DNA from: VXYL01 sp965199945
GTDB taxonomy: Bacteria > Pseudomonadota > Gammaproteobacteria > Pseudomonadales > Azotimanducaceae
Reading direction: 5' to 3'
Length of the DNA: 64,000 bases
Assembly (NCBI GenBank): GCA_965199945.1
Contig: OZ241354.1
Location: 2,170,001-2,234,000, forward strand
A program made the translations under genes and the position numbers. Positions 33,777-41,580 of the stretch are shown here, piece by piece. The notes under the pieces are model-generated. The model was not told where the DNA came from. It did not search any database and worked only from the letters and a program-made list of their open reading frames with translations. Within the stretch, counting starts at the first letter, position 1. Each line of letters opens with the position of its first letter.

Positions 33777-34809
33777 ATGAACAACGCATCCCCGCCTCCG
33801 CCCAGCGACCCGATCTACAAGCGCCTCTACGCCTTCGCCCGCATGGTCGAGGACCTGCTGCGCAGCCTCTTCGGCGCCGATCTCGACGCCGACTACCGCA
33901 CACTCGAGAAGCTCCCCGCCGAGTACGTCGGCGAAGCCGTGCGCCCTAGCGGCGCGTTGGCAGTTTGCTACGCAAACTGCTGACGACAACCGCAGTTGGC
34001 ATGGCTGGCTGCACGTGCTGGTGATGCTGGAATTCCAGAGCACCACCGACGCGGCCATGGCGCTGCGGGTGATGGAGTACACGGCGCTGCTCTACGGCGA
34101 ACTGCTGCGCCACGGCAGGGCCAGGCCCGGCGCGCTGCCGCCGGTGCTGCCGGTAGTGCTGTACAACGGCGACACGCCGTGGAGGCCGACGACCGAGATG
34201 CGCAACCTGATCGCCAGGCCGTCGCCGCTGCTGGCGCCGTACCAGCCGTCGCAGCGCCACTTCGTGCTTGACCAGCGCCGCGCGCAGGCGGAAGATTTCA
34301 AGCTGCACGGGCTGACGTGGACGGTCGCGCAGCTGGAGCAGAGCAGCACCGCGGCGGACTTGGCGCGGATGGGTCGGCGGCTGACGACGCTCCTGGCCGG
34401 CGCCGGCGAGGTCGAGCTGAGGCGGACCTTCGCGCACTGGCTGTGGGGGCTGGGACGGTCGCTGGTCGGCAGCGGGCCGGCGCCGATGCCGCCCGAAGAC
34501 GTGAACTTGGAGGACGTGGCGATGAGTTTGGAAGAGCGCGTGGCGCAGTGGCGGAAGCCGTACATCGAGCAGGGCATCGAGCAAGGCATCGAGCGCGGCA
34601 TCAGCCTGGGCCGCGAAGAGGGTATCGCACAACAGCGGCAGCTGCTGCGCCGCATCGCGGCGACGCGGTTCGATTCGGCGACGGCGGATCGTCTGGCGAC
34701 GGCGATAGGGGCCGAGTCCGATCCACAGCGCTTGGAGGAGGTGGGCGAGGCGATTGCGCGCTGCGCCACGGGCATCGAGCTGTTGCGGGAAATCGGCCGC
34801 CGTCGCTGA
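33777..34809 (+). pseudogene. Rpn-family nuclease, interrupted (copy A)
   Basis: Rpn proteins are PDDEXK nucleases that promote recombination. The N-terminal part (33777-33983) reads PPPPSDPIYKRLYAFARMVE and LEKLPAEYVGEA, then stops. The rest (34015-34809) reads LHVLVMLEFQSTTDAAMALR, containing the EFQ nuclease motif, through IEQGIEQGIERGISLGREEG and a helical tail. A composite palindromic insertion at about 33945-33980 shifts the frame between the two parts. An internal ATG or GTG near 34015 could still give the C-terminal part alone. It runs opposite to all neighbouring genes. Confidence 0.7.
33960..33980. repeat. perfect hairpin breaking Rpn copy A
   Basis: GCAGTTTGC-TAC-GCAAACTGC, a 9-bp stem with a 3-base loop, at the frame break. 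The same hairpin with loop TGC is at 35616-35636. Confidence 0.8.
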
Positions 34810-34873
34810 TTCGACGCCTGGCGCATGGCTGCCGCCAGCCTCGTCACTCACGCCGCACTCCGGCACGGGACGG

Positions 34874-34915
34874 GAGCCATCAGCGGGTAGCGCGAGGGAA
34901 CCCCTCGCAGTAAAG
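34874..34915. repeat. short relative of the 46-bp palindromic repeat
   Basis: Shares the GAGCC-TCAGCGGG start, the GCGAGGG/CCCTCGC arms and the AAAG end with the repeats at 13419 and 24687, but the centre is reduced. Its duplicate is at 36554-36595. Confidence 0.6.
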
Positions 34916-35126
34916 ATTCCCTCAGCCGAGGGGAGAGACCTCCCGCCCGATTGCGCGGGTTCCATCCTGCAACTCCCGACAATGCCGGGAGCGCCTCCTG
35001 CCACCAAATGCCGCACGCCCCTTCGAGTCGACGATCAACGTCCTTGTCCGCGCCAGTTCGGCGCGTCCTCAACGCCAGCAAGAACCGCTGCCAGCTCGGC
35101 GCCAAGCTGCCCCTGGCACGTTGCCT

Positions 35127-35270
35127 TCATGTCGCGGCCCAGTTGCCGCCCCCTTCCGCCCAGCGAATGAACCGTCCCGCCGCAAGGGCGTGGTCGAGAT
35201 CGTGGCGGATGAACAGATGATCCGAATGGTCCTGTCGCCGTGCCAGATGACGAGTCAAAGCGCCTGACAT
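35127..35270 (-). pseudogene. scar: kinase N-terminus fused to cyclase C-terminus
   Basis: A 47-codon frame starting MSGALTRHLA, which is the start of the HPr-kinase-like protein, and continuing RRQDHSDHLFIRHDLDHALA and GRFIRWAEGGGNWAAT, which is the end of the asparagine-synthetase-like cyclase. Two genes have collapsed by deletion of everything between. It lies between the two Rpn blocks. Confidence 0.8.
35128..35173. repeat. cyclase-tail 46-bp sequence (copy 1 of 5)
   Basis: The last 46 bases of the cyclase gene recur here, at 36768-36813 and 48316-48361 (ends of the two cyclases), at 41107-41152 and at 52552-52597. Confidence 0.75.
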
Positions 35271-35431
35271 TAACTCGTTGTCGTTGAGGCCGGGGAAGGG
35301 ACGCATCGCCCGCCGGGACGATTTCCCACGTCCGGCCGGGCGAAGTCTGCGGCCACGAAGCGGCGATTTCCTACATCCCGCCGGGGCGATGGCGCACAAC
35401 ACCGCCCTCGGCGGCGCGGTAGCGTGTGCAT

Positions 35432-36489
35432 ATGAACAACGCACCGCCACCGCCGCCCAGCGACCCCATCTACAAGCGCCTCTACGCCTTCGCCCGCATG
35501 GTCGAGGACCTGCTGCGCAGCCTCTTCGGCGCCGATCTCGACGCGGACTACCGCACCCTCGAAAAGCTCCCCGCCGAGTACGTCGGCGAAGCCGCGCGCC
35601 CTAGCGGGCGCGTTGGCAGTTTGCTGCGCAAACTGCTGTCGACAACCGCAGTTGGCATGGCTGGCTGCACGTGCTGGTGATGCTTGAGTTCCAAAGCACC
35701 ACCGACGCGGCCATGGCGCTGCGGGTGATGGAATACACGGCGCTGCTCTACGGCGAACTGCTGCGCCACGGCGTGGCCAAGCCCGGCGCGCTGCCGCCCG
35801 TGCTGCCGGTGGTGCTCTACAACGGCGACGCGCCGTGGCGCCCGACGACCGAGATGCGCGACTTGATCGCCAGGCCGTCGCCGCTGCTGGCGCCGTACCA
35901 GCCGTCGCAACGCCACTTCGTGCTTGACCAGCGCCGTGCGCAGGCGGAAGATTTCAAGCTGCACGAGCTGACGTGGACGGTCGCGCAGCTGGAGCAGAGC
36001 AGCACCGCGGCGGACTTGGCGCGGATGGGTCGGCGGCTGACGACGCTCCTGGCCGGCGCCGGCGAGGTCGAGCTGAGGCGGACCTTCGCGCACTGGCTGT
36101 GGGGGCTGGGACGGTCGCTGGTCGGCAGCGGGCCGGCGCCGAGGCCGCCCGAAGACGTGAACTTGGAGGACATGGCGATGAGTTTGGAAGAACGCGTGGC
36201 GCAGTGGCGGAAGCCGTACATCGAGCAGGGCATCGAGCAGGGCATCGAACAGGGCATCGAACAGGGCATCGAGCGCGGCATCAGCCTGGGCCGCGAAGAG
36301 GGCATCGCACAACAGCGGCAGCTGCTGCGCCGCATCGCGGCGACGCGGTTCGATTCGGCGACGGCGGATCGTCTGGCGACGGCGATAGGGGCCGAGTCCG
36401 ATCCACAGCGCTTGGAGGAGGTGGGCGAGGCGATTGCGCGCTGCGCCACGGGTGGCGAAATGCTGCGGGAAATCGGCCGCCGTCGCTGA
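35432..36489 (+). pseudogene. Rpn-family nuclease, interrupted (copy B)
   Basis: Same as copy A. The N-terminal frame runs 35432-35680, reading through the palindromes as PSGRVGSLLRKLLSTTAVG before stopping, and the second frame starts at 35671 (LVMLEFQSTTDAAMALR). The 12-bp unit that encodes I-E-Q-G is present four times here against two in copy A, before IERGISLG. The shared insertion shows that the interruption came before the duplication. Confidence 0.7.
35595..35636. repeat. two adjacent palindromes breaking Rpn copy B
   Basis: CGCGCCC-TAGC-GGGCGCG (35595-35612) followed three bases later by GCAGTTTGC-TGC-GCAAACTGC (35616-35636). Both are perfect. In copy A the first has decayed by base loss. 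Confidence 0.8.
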
Positions 36490-36553
36490 TTCGACGCCTG
36501 GCGCGTGGCCTGCCGCCAGCCTCGTCACTCACGCCGCACTCCGGCACGGACGG

Positions 36554-36595
36554 GAGCCATCAGCGGGCAGCGCGAGGGAACCCCTCGCAGTAAAG
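36554..36595. repeat. short relative of the 46-bp palindromic repeat
   Basis: Duplicate of 34874-34915 within the copy B block. Confidence 0.6.
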
Positions 36596-36766
36596 ATTCC
36601 CTCAGCCGAGGGAGAGACCTCCCGCCCGATTGCGCGGCTCCATCCGCACTCCCGACCCCGACAATGCCGGGAATGCCTCCCGCCACCAAGTGTCGCACAC
36701 CCCTTCAACGTCCTGGTCCGCGCCAGCTTGGCACCGGTGCCAAGCGCTGCCTCTGGCACGTTGCCT

Positions 36767-38752
36767 TCATGTCGCGGCCCAGTTGCCGCCCCCTTCCGCC
36801 CAGCGAATGAACCGCCCCGCCGCGAGGGCGTGGTCGAGACCGTGGCGGATGAACTGATGATCCGGATGGTCCTGCCGCCGCACCGGCGTCGCTTGCGGCC
36901 ACGCGTCCACCAGACGCAGGCAGCGCTCGATGTCGATCCGCTCGGCGACTCCGGGCTCGCTGCGCCAACTCTCCAGCGTGGCGCGGATCTCCGGCAGTTC
37001 GCGCGTCGCCAGCAAATGCCAATCCGAGCCGGAGCGCCCGCGCGGCCCGGTCAAGATTTCGGGCGGGAGCCGGGCCTTCATCATCCGCCGCATCAGCCGA
37101 CGGCTTTGGCCGCCGTCGAGATGCTGTTCGTCCGGAATGCCCAAGGCCCACTCCACCAGCCGCCGGTCGTGCATGGGCGTACGCACCTGAATGCCGGTAA
37201 TCGCCTGCATGGATCGTTGGGTCGCCCTGCCCTCATGCCGTTGCGCACGATGTTCCCAGCGGTGGAACAGGACATCGCGAACCGACTCGCGACCGCGATA
37301 GTAAGGGTCGAACCCGTTCTCGCGGGCACGTTCGTCCACGCGATTGGCGCGGGCGAAGCGCGGATGAATCGCGCAGACGTCCGCCCAGCCGCGCTGCCCG
37401 TAGACAAGGCGGCGGACCGCGCCATGCAGGCGACGCGGCAGGTTCCGGTAGATTCCGTAGTGCAGCACGGGCGACAGGCGCCCGAGGCGCGTCCCTGCCG
37501 GCCCGCCAGCCGACTCCCGCAGCAGGCTCGGCAGGCGGCCGGCGCGCAGCAGGCTCGCCAAGCGCGCCAGCCCACTGTGGCTCAGAGTGATGTTGCCGCC
37601 GGCCCCCGTAAGGAGGACGTTCCGGCCCGACTCGGCGACCAAACGCGCCATCTTGTGGACTTCGCGCAACCACGAACGGCTCCGCATCGGCAGTTCCGTC
37701 AGCTCGATCATCCGCTGCTGCAGCTGCAGCAACTGCTCGAACGGGATGTCGCCGACATCGAAGAAGCGCGTGTCCAAGCGCGGGTACATCCTTGCCAAGG
37801 CCGGCACGCGGTGGGTCACGTCGCCGACTTCGGCGGTTTTCACGCGGCCATCCCAGCCCGGCGTCTCCGTTGCCGTGAAGGAGACGAGCGGCGCCGCGTC
37901 GCCGCGATCGGCCAGGTGGTCCAGCATGGCCACGGCCACGGCGCTCGAGTCGAGGCCGCCGCTCAGCGAGATGGCCGGGGTCCCGACAGCGCGCATCCCG
38001 CTGGCGACCGCGTCGCGCAGCAACTCGTTCGCGGCGTCGACGTAGTCCGCGTCGTCGCCCAGGCGAACCGGCCGCACGCGCTCCGCCAGGGTGTAGTAGC
38101 GCCGCACGCGCATGGCCTTCGGCGCGGCGGTCAGCGCCTCGCCCGGCAAGAGCGAGTTCACGCCCTTGTAGCAGGTCTGGCGGCCGTCTCCGTAGTCGTT
38201 GATCAGGTTGCTGGCCAGAATCCCGTCGTCAAGGGCGCGCGGCAGGTCGCCCCACGCGAAGACGGCGCTCGGCGTGGTGGCGACGATGGCCCGGCGGCGG
38301 TCGACGGCGTAGTAGAGCGGCGGCGCGTTCAAGGGGGAGCAGACGGCGGCGAGGACGCGGCGCCGGGGATCCCAGACGACGGCGGCGAACTCGCCCTCCG
38401 CCCGCAGAGCGGCATCCTCTCCCCAGCGCTCCCAGGCGCGGGCGAAGAGCGCGCTGTCCGCATCCTCCGCGGCGCGGCGCGGCGCCAGGCCCAAGGCGTC
38501 GGCCAGCCGCCGGCGATGCGCAAGCAGTCCGTCGAACAGCACCAGACGGCCGCCGGCCGAGACCGGCTGGCTGTCCAGCGTGTTCTCCGGCACGAAGCAG
38601 CCGCCGGCGATCCAGACCAACCCCGCCGGCCCGTCGCACCATGGTTCCGCCCTCACGGTGCCGAAGGGCTTCAACGCGTTCGCGACACGTCCAAGCGCGG
38701 CCCGGTCGATCGGCCGGCCGTCGCGCTGGAAGACTGCGGCCAGGGCGGTCAT
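36767..38752 (-). CDS. asparagine-synthetase-like lasso-type cyclase (copy 1)
   Basis: A 661-residue protein with a glutaminase-like N-terminal domain and a synthetase domain. The catalytic Cys2 of true glutaminases is absent (start MTALAAVFQRDG), as in lasso cyclases, which adenylate an Asp/Glu side chain to close the ring rather than make asparagine. The PP-loop SGGLDSS is at residues 264-270. The usual G-x-G-G-D motif reads TGAGGNITLS, with Asn, as I recall in other lasso-cluster members. ATG at 38752 is 40 bases after the kinase stop. The downstream precursor position is now occupied by the Rpn blocks. Alternative: another ATP-dependent amide-forming enzyme of this superfamily. Confidence 0.8.
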   Translation of the reverse strand: MTALAAVFQRDGRPIDRAALGRVANALKPFGTVRAEPWCDGPAGLVWIAGGCFVPENTLDSQPVSAGGRLVLFDGLLAHRRRLADALGLAPRRAAEDADSALFARAWERWGEDAALRAEGEFAAVVWDPRRRVLAAVCSPLNAPPLYYAVDRRRAIVATTPSAVFAWGDLPRALDDGILASNLINDYGDGRQTCYKGVNSLLPGEALTAAPKAMRVRRYYTLAERVRPVRLGDDADYVDAANELLRDAVASGMRAVGTPAISLSGGLDSSAVAVAMLDHLADRGDAAPLVSFTATETPGWDGRVKTAEVGDVTHRVPALARMYPRLDTRFFDVGDIPFEQLLQLQQRMIELTELPMRSRSWLREVHKMARLVAESGRNVLLTGAGGNITLSHSGLARLASLLRAGRLPSLLRESAGGPAGTRLGRLSPVLHYGIYRNLPRRLHGAVRRLVYGQRGWADVCAIHPRFARANRVDERARENGFDPYYRGRESVRDVLFHRWEHRAQRHEGRATQRSMQAITGIQVRTPMHDRRLVEWALGIPDEQHLDGGQSRRLMRRMMKARLPPEILTGPRGRSGSDWHLLATRELPEIRATLESWRSEPGVAERIDIERCLRLVDAWPQATPVRRQDHPDHQFIRHGLDHALAAGRFIRWAEGGGNWAAT

Positions 38753-38792
38753 GCGCCGCTCCCGCCTCCCGCCATCCCTTCGCAGCCGCCAA

Positions 38793-39761
38793 TCACACCG
38801 CTGGTTCGTTCGGGCGTTCCCAAGGGACCGGCGCTGGCAATGTCGCCATGACCGTCGCCAACGCGCTGTGGAAGCGATGTTCGTCCATTTTGCGCTGGAT
38901 GACGCGCACTTCAACGCGTTCGACGACCCGAGCCATCCAATCCACGAGGCGCCGCTTTCCGCAAATGGCGTCGATCAGCCCCCGGCGACGGATGGTTCCG
39001 CACAACGCCACCATGCCGGGCCAGCCCTTCAGGACTGCGACGCTGCACTGTGGCTGTGGGCCGCTGGTCAGCAGCGACAGCGTCTTCAAGCGGCCAACGG
39101 CAGGCGGCGAGCTGTCCGGCAGCTCCATGTAGTGCTTGCCATAGCCTTCGTGTGTGCTCGCCGGTTTGCCGAGCGGCAGGCCGGCCAGCTCGGCGCCGGT
39201 TCGATCGAGCTTGAGGTCCTTGTAGCCGTAGCAGCGCATGTCGTCTGTGGCGGGGTCAAGCAGCAGCGAGTCGTCCGTGAAGAAGGCATGGCGGTGGTTG
39301 GAAAGCGCCGCCACCAGAGTCGACTTCCCCGCTCCGTCGGCGCCGCCGAACGCATGCACGTCGCTGCCGGCCCGCACGGCGCTCGCATGCAGTGGCAGCA
39401 GGCCTCGCTGGACCGCCAGTGCCAGCCAAGGCGTTCCCATCAGGAAGAGTCGAATGTCCAATGGATTGGTGCCGGGCGGGACCGCGTAGCGTATGGTCCG
39501 CCCAGCTTCCACCAGACATCTTATTTTGGGCCGGGAACCGCGGATCAGCACGCGCTCGCCGCTCCACTGCCAATTCCTCCGTGCCCGCCCCACTCGACGC
39601 AGCTCCGTTGGCACGGCGCCACGGCAAATGCGTACGTCCGCGCCTGGTCCGCGCAGCCAAGGTCGGGCGGCTCGCCCGAGATCCAAATCGGCGTCGACGG
39701 TGAACGGGACGTGGATGCCCGCGCAATCTTCGGCTGCTTGGGCCGAATCCGAGCCGGGCAT
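38793..39761 (-). CDS. HPr kinase-like peptide kinase (copy b)
   Basis: A 322-residue relative of the kinase at 32417. Walker A is GGADGAGKSTLVAAL, preceded by LPLHASAV and followed by FTDDSLLLDP. The two differ widely outside these motifs. I chose the ATG at 39761; a TTG at 39803 would overlap the PqqD-like gene by 20 bases. It lies between the PqqD-like gene and the cyclase. A truncated copy is at 50524-50811. Confidence 0.75.
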   Translation of the reverse strand: MPGSDSAQAAEDCAGIHVPFTVDADLDLGRAARPWLRGPGADVRICRGAVPTELRRVGRARRNWQWSGERVLIRGSRPKIRCLVEAGRTIRYAVPPGTNPLDIRLFLMGTPWLALAVQRGLLPLHASAVRAGSDVHAFGGADGAGKSTLVAALSNHRHAFFTDDSLLLDPATDDMRCYGYKDLKLDRTGAELAGLPLGKPASTHEGYGKHYMELPDSSPPAVGRLKTLSLLTSGPQPQCSVAVLKGWPGMVALCGTIRRRGLIDAICGKRRLVDWMARVVERVEVRVIQRKMDEHRFHSALATVMATLPAPVPWERPNEPAV

Positions 39762-39783
39762 GGACAATTCGGGAGCGGCGCCG

Positions 39784-40077
39784 CTAGGGCGCGACTTCCG
39801 CAAGACCGGCTTCGCTCAAGTCGTCGATCAGGACTGCGAGGTCCTTGAGGCAGGTTTCCGCGTCCACCTCGAACTCGCGCAGCAGCGGGGCGACGAGATC
39901 GCTCACCGGCGTCCAAGCGCCATCCTCGTCTATGTGCTTCCACGCCTCCAAGGCGGTCTCGCGCAAGCCGTAGAAGACGCCGCGTTCGATGTGCATGAAC
40001 ACCAGCTCGCCGTCGACTTCCGTGCTCACGAAATCGGCATCGGCGCGCCGCACGCGACTGGTGGCCCCAAGCTCCAT
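39784..40077 (-). CDS. PqqD/RRE family protein (B1-like, copy 1)
   Basis: A 97-residue PqqD-like winged-helix protein. Such proteins are the RiPP recognition elements that bind precursor leaders; in lasso clusters this is B1. The pattern fits: an N-terminal beta hairpin (DFVSTEVDGELVFMHIERGVFYGL), the ETALEAWKHIDEDG helix, and a C-terminal helix with LKDLAVLIDDLSEAGLAEV. It differs from copy 2 at only a few residues. The partner peptidase (B2) is not seen nearby. Confidence 0.8.
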   Translation of the reverse strand: MELGATSRVRRADADFVSTEVDGELVFMHIERGVFYGLRETALEAWKHIDEDGAWTPVSDLVAPLLREFEVDAETCLKDLAVLIDDLSEAGLAEVAP

Positions 40078-40131
40078 GGCCGGACAGTAGCACAGTCGCC
40101 GGCGCCGGCCAAGCGGCCTGGCTCATCGTGC

Positions 40132-41109
40132 TCATCGTGAGGCGCTTGCGGACTCCCGCTCAGCCAGCCGCCGCTCGCCCTCGCGCGCGTCGATTTCGCC
40201 GAGGGTCCTCCTCGGGTCGTAGCCGAACGCCTCCATCGTCGCCCAATGCCTATGCACCAACAGGCGCGCCTGGGCTGCGGACAGATGCTCGCGCCAGCCA
40301 CCGGCACGGCCTTCGCGGAAGAACCGGCCGGCGCTTGTCTGCGGCTTCTCGACGAATCCCTTGCGCTCTTCGATCCGGCGCAGCCTGGCGAAGCTCGAAT
40401 GCGCCACCGCTCGCCGCAGCCGGGCTTCGGACACGTCCTCGATCCGCAGGAAGCGCGCCGCCCGCCGAAGTTCCGCAGCCGTGTCCGCGAGCATGTCCTC
40501 GTAGCGCAGGACCAGCACGGGAAACGGCGCTTGGCACCAGCTTCGCACGTTGCCCGACCAGTCCAGCAGGCGCTCCCGGCACATTTTGCGATGCGGCCCC
40601 CCGATCGTCGCGCGCGTGTCGTTGAGGCGCGCGGTGCTCCTCGCAAAGCTCAATCCGGAGTGGAACGCCCACGACGCCGCCACGTCGAGGGGATTGCGCA
40701 CGATGTAGACCGCGCCGGCCGTCGCGTCGTTCGGGAACAGCGCCTTGCCGGAGCGGTTGACGACGTAGGCGCTGTGAACCTTCCGGTACAGCCGACGAGG
40801 ACGGAGCGCGCCCGACTTGGCGAGATCCAGTCGAAGGAATGCAGGGATCAGGTGGTCCATCTCTTCCCAGTTGAGGTCGTCGAACGCGACGCCAGCCAGC
40901 TCGCCGAAACGTCCGTTGTCGATGGCGGCTCTGAATAGCAACGTGTTCAAGGGAACCGCTCTATCCGAGTCGGCGAGGAGGTTGGCCAGCAGCATCCGGA
41001 ACCATGTGTTGCCGGACTTGGGATAGCTGGCCAGCCAGACGAAACGGCACCGCCCGGCATTGGGGCGCGTCGCTCCCAGACGAGGGCTCTCGCTGCCATC
41101 GCCAGTCAT
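40132..41109 (-). CDS. sulfotransferase family protein (copy b)
   Basis: A 325-residue sulfotransferase. PAPS-binding loop ASYPKSGNTWFRMLLANLL near residue 26 and 3'-phosphate motif YIVRNPLDVAASWAFHSG near the middle. The ATG at 41109 overlaps the stop of the preceding frame by four bases. The preceding bases are the cyclase-tail sequence with one base lost, showing that a cyclase gene once ended here. A fragment of this gene's 3' end is repeated at 51134-51260. Confidence 0.85.
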   Translation of the reverse strand: MTGDGSESPRLGATRPNAGRCRFVWLASYPKSGNTWFRMLLANLLADSDRAVPLNTLLFRAAIDNGRFGELAGVAFDDLNWEEMDHLIPAFLRLDLAKSGALRPRRLYRKVHSAYVVNRSGKALFPNDATAGAVYIVRNPLDVAASWAFHSGLSFARSTARLNDTRATIGGPHRKMCRERLLDWSGNVRSWCQAPFPVLVLRYEDMLADTAAELRRAARFLRIEDVSEARLRRAVAHSSFARLRRIEERKGFVEKPQTSAGRFFREGRAGGWREHLSAAQARLLVHRHWATMEAFGYDPRRTLGEIDAREGERRLAERESASASR

Positions 41110-41579
41110 GTCGCTTCCCAGTTGCTGCCCCTTCGGCCCAGCGAATGAAACCGCCCTGCCCGGATGGTGGCGTCGGCTCGCCGGCGTCGTTCGCGCCAGG
41201 CACCTCGAAAGACGCAGCGCCCCTCGCCAACAGCGCATCGCCAGGGCAGGCGTCCACGCGGTCGACGCCCGGGCGGTGCGCCGAGCGGCTCTTCGCCGCC
41301 GATCGCCCCCATCGCCCAAGCCGAAGCGGCGTCGCCGCGCAGTGCGTGCAGCGCCCGGTACGCCGCGACAGCCTGCGCGAACTTCCCCTCGCGCCGCGCC
41401 ACGTCGCCGAGGCCAAGCAAAGCGCCCTCGTCGCGCGGGTCGGCAGCCAACCTGTGCTCCAGCGCATCCCGCGCCCGTTCCATCAACGCAGCGTTGGTCA
41501 GCGCCTGCACCATCGCCGGCATGCGTTCTCGCGCGTTGGGGATTGGATCGAACATTGGCCGTGGTGGCGACGGAGACAT
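41106..41579 (-). pseudogene. TPR part of a truncated TPR-2OG oxygenase
   Basis: A 157-residue frame beginning two bases after the stop of the NTase-2OG gene. Residues 15-75 (ALTNAALMERARDALEHRLA, then DEGALLGLGDVARREGKFAQ) match the TPR start of the oxygenases at 46962 and 54909. The catalytic half is gone; the remaining sequence is arginine-rich and ends out of frame in the cyclase-tail sequence. It could still be translated as a short TPR protein. Confidence 0.65.
41107..41152. repeat. cyclase-tail 46-bp sequence (decayed copy)
   Basis: Matches the ends of the two cyclase genes, with mismatches and a lost base that shifts the frame. Confidence 0.65.
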
Positions 41580-41580
41580 A

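Larger units (their letters stand above)
33647..35173. repeat. Rpn-containing duplicated block, copy A
   Basis: About 1.5 kb that recurs almost unchanged at 35303-36813. It carries an interrupted Rpn-family gene on the plus strand, opposite to the surrounding RiPP genes, a short palindromic repeat, a CTCCCG/CGGGAG hairpin, and ends with the 46-bp cyclase-tail sequence. It separates cyclase 1 from precursor 1, which are adjacent in the second cluster. Between the Rpn gene and 35127 I see no gene. Confidence 0.8.
35303..36813. repeat. Rpn-containing duplicated block, copy B
   Basis: Second copy of the block at 33647-35173, nearly identical base for base by eye. The region 36490-36766 holds no gene I can support; it contains the palindromic repeat and hairpin seen in copy A. 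The end of the block coincides with the end of cyclase 1. Confidence 0.8.

Noticed and set aside
36767..38752. Housekeeping asparagine synthetase AsnB
   Set aside because: Cys2 needed for glutamine hydrolysis is absent, the G-x-G-G-D motif has Asn, and the gene is duplicated beside PqqD and HPrK-like genes.
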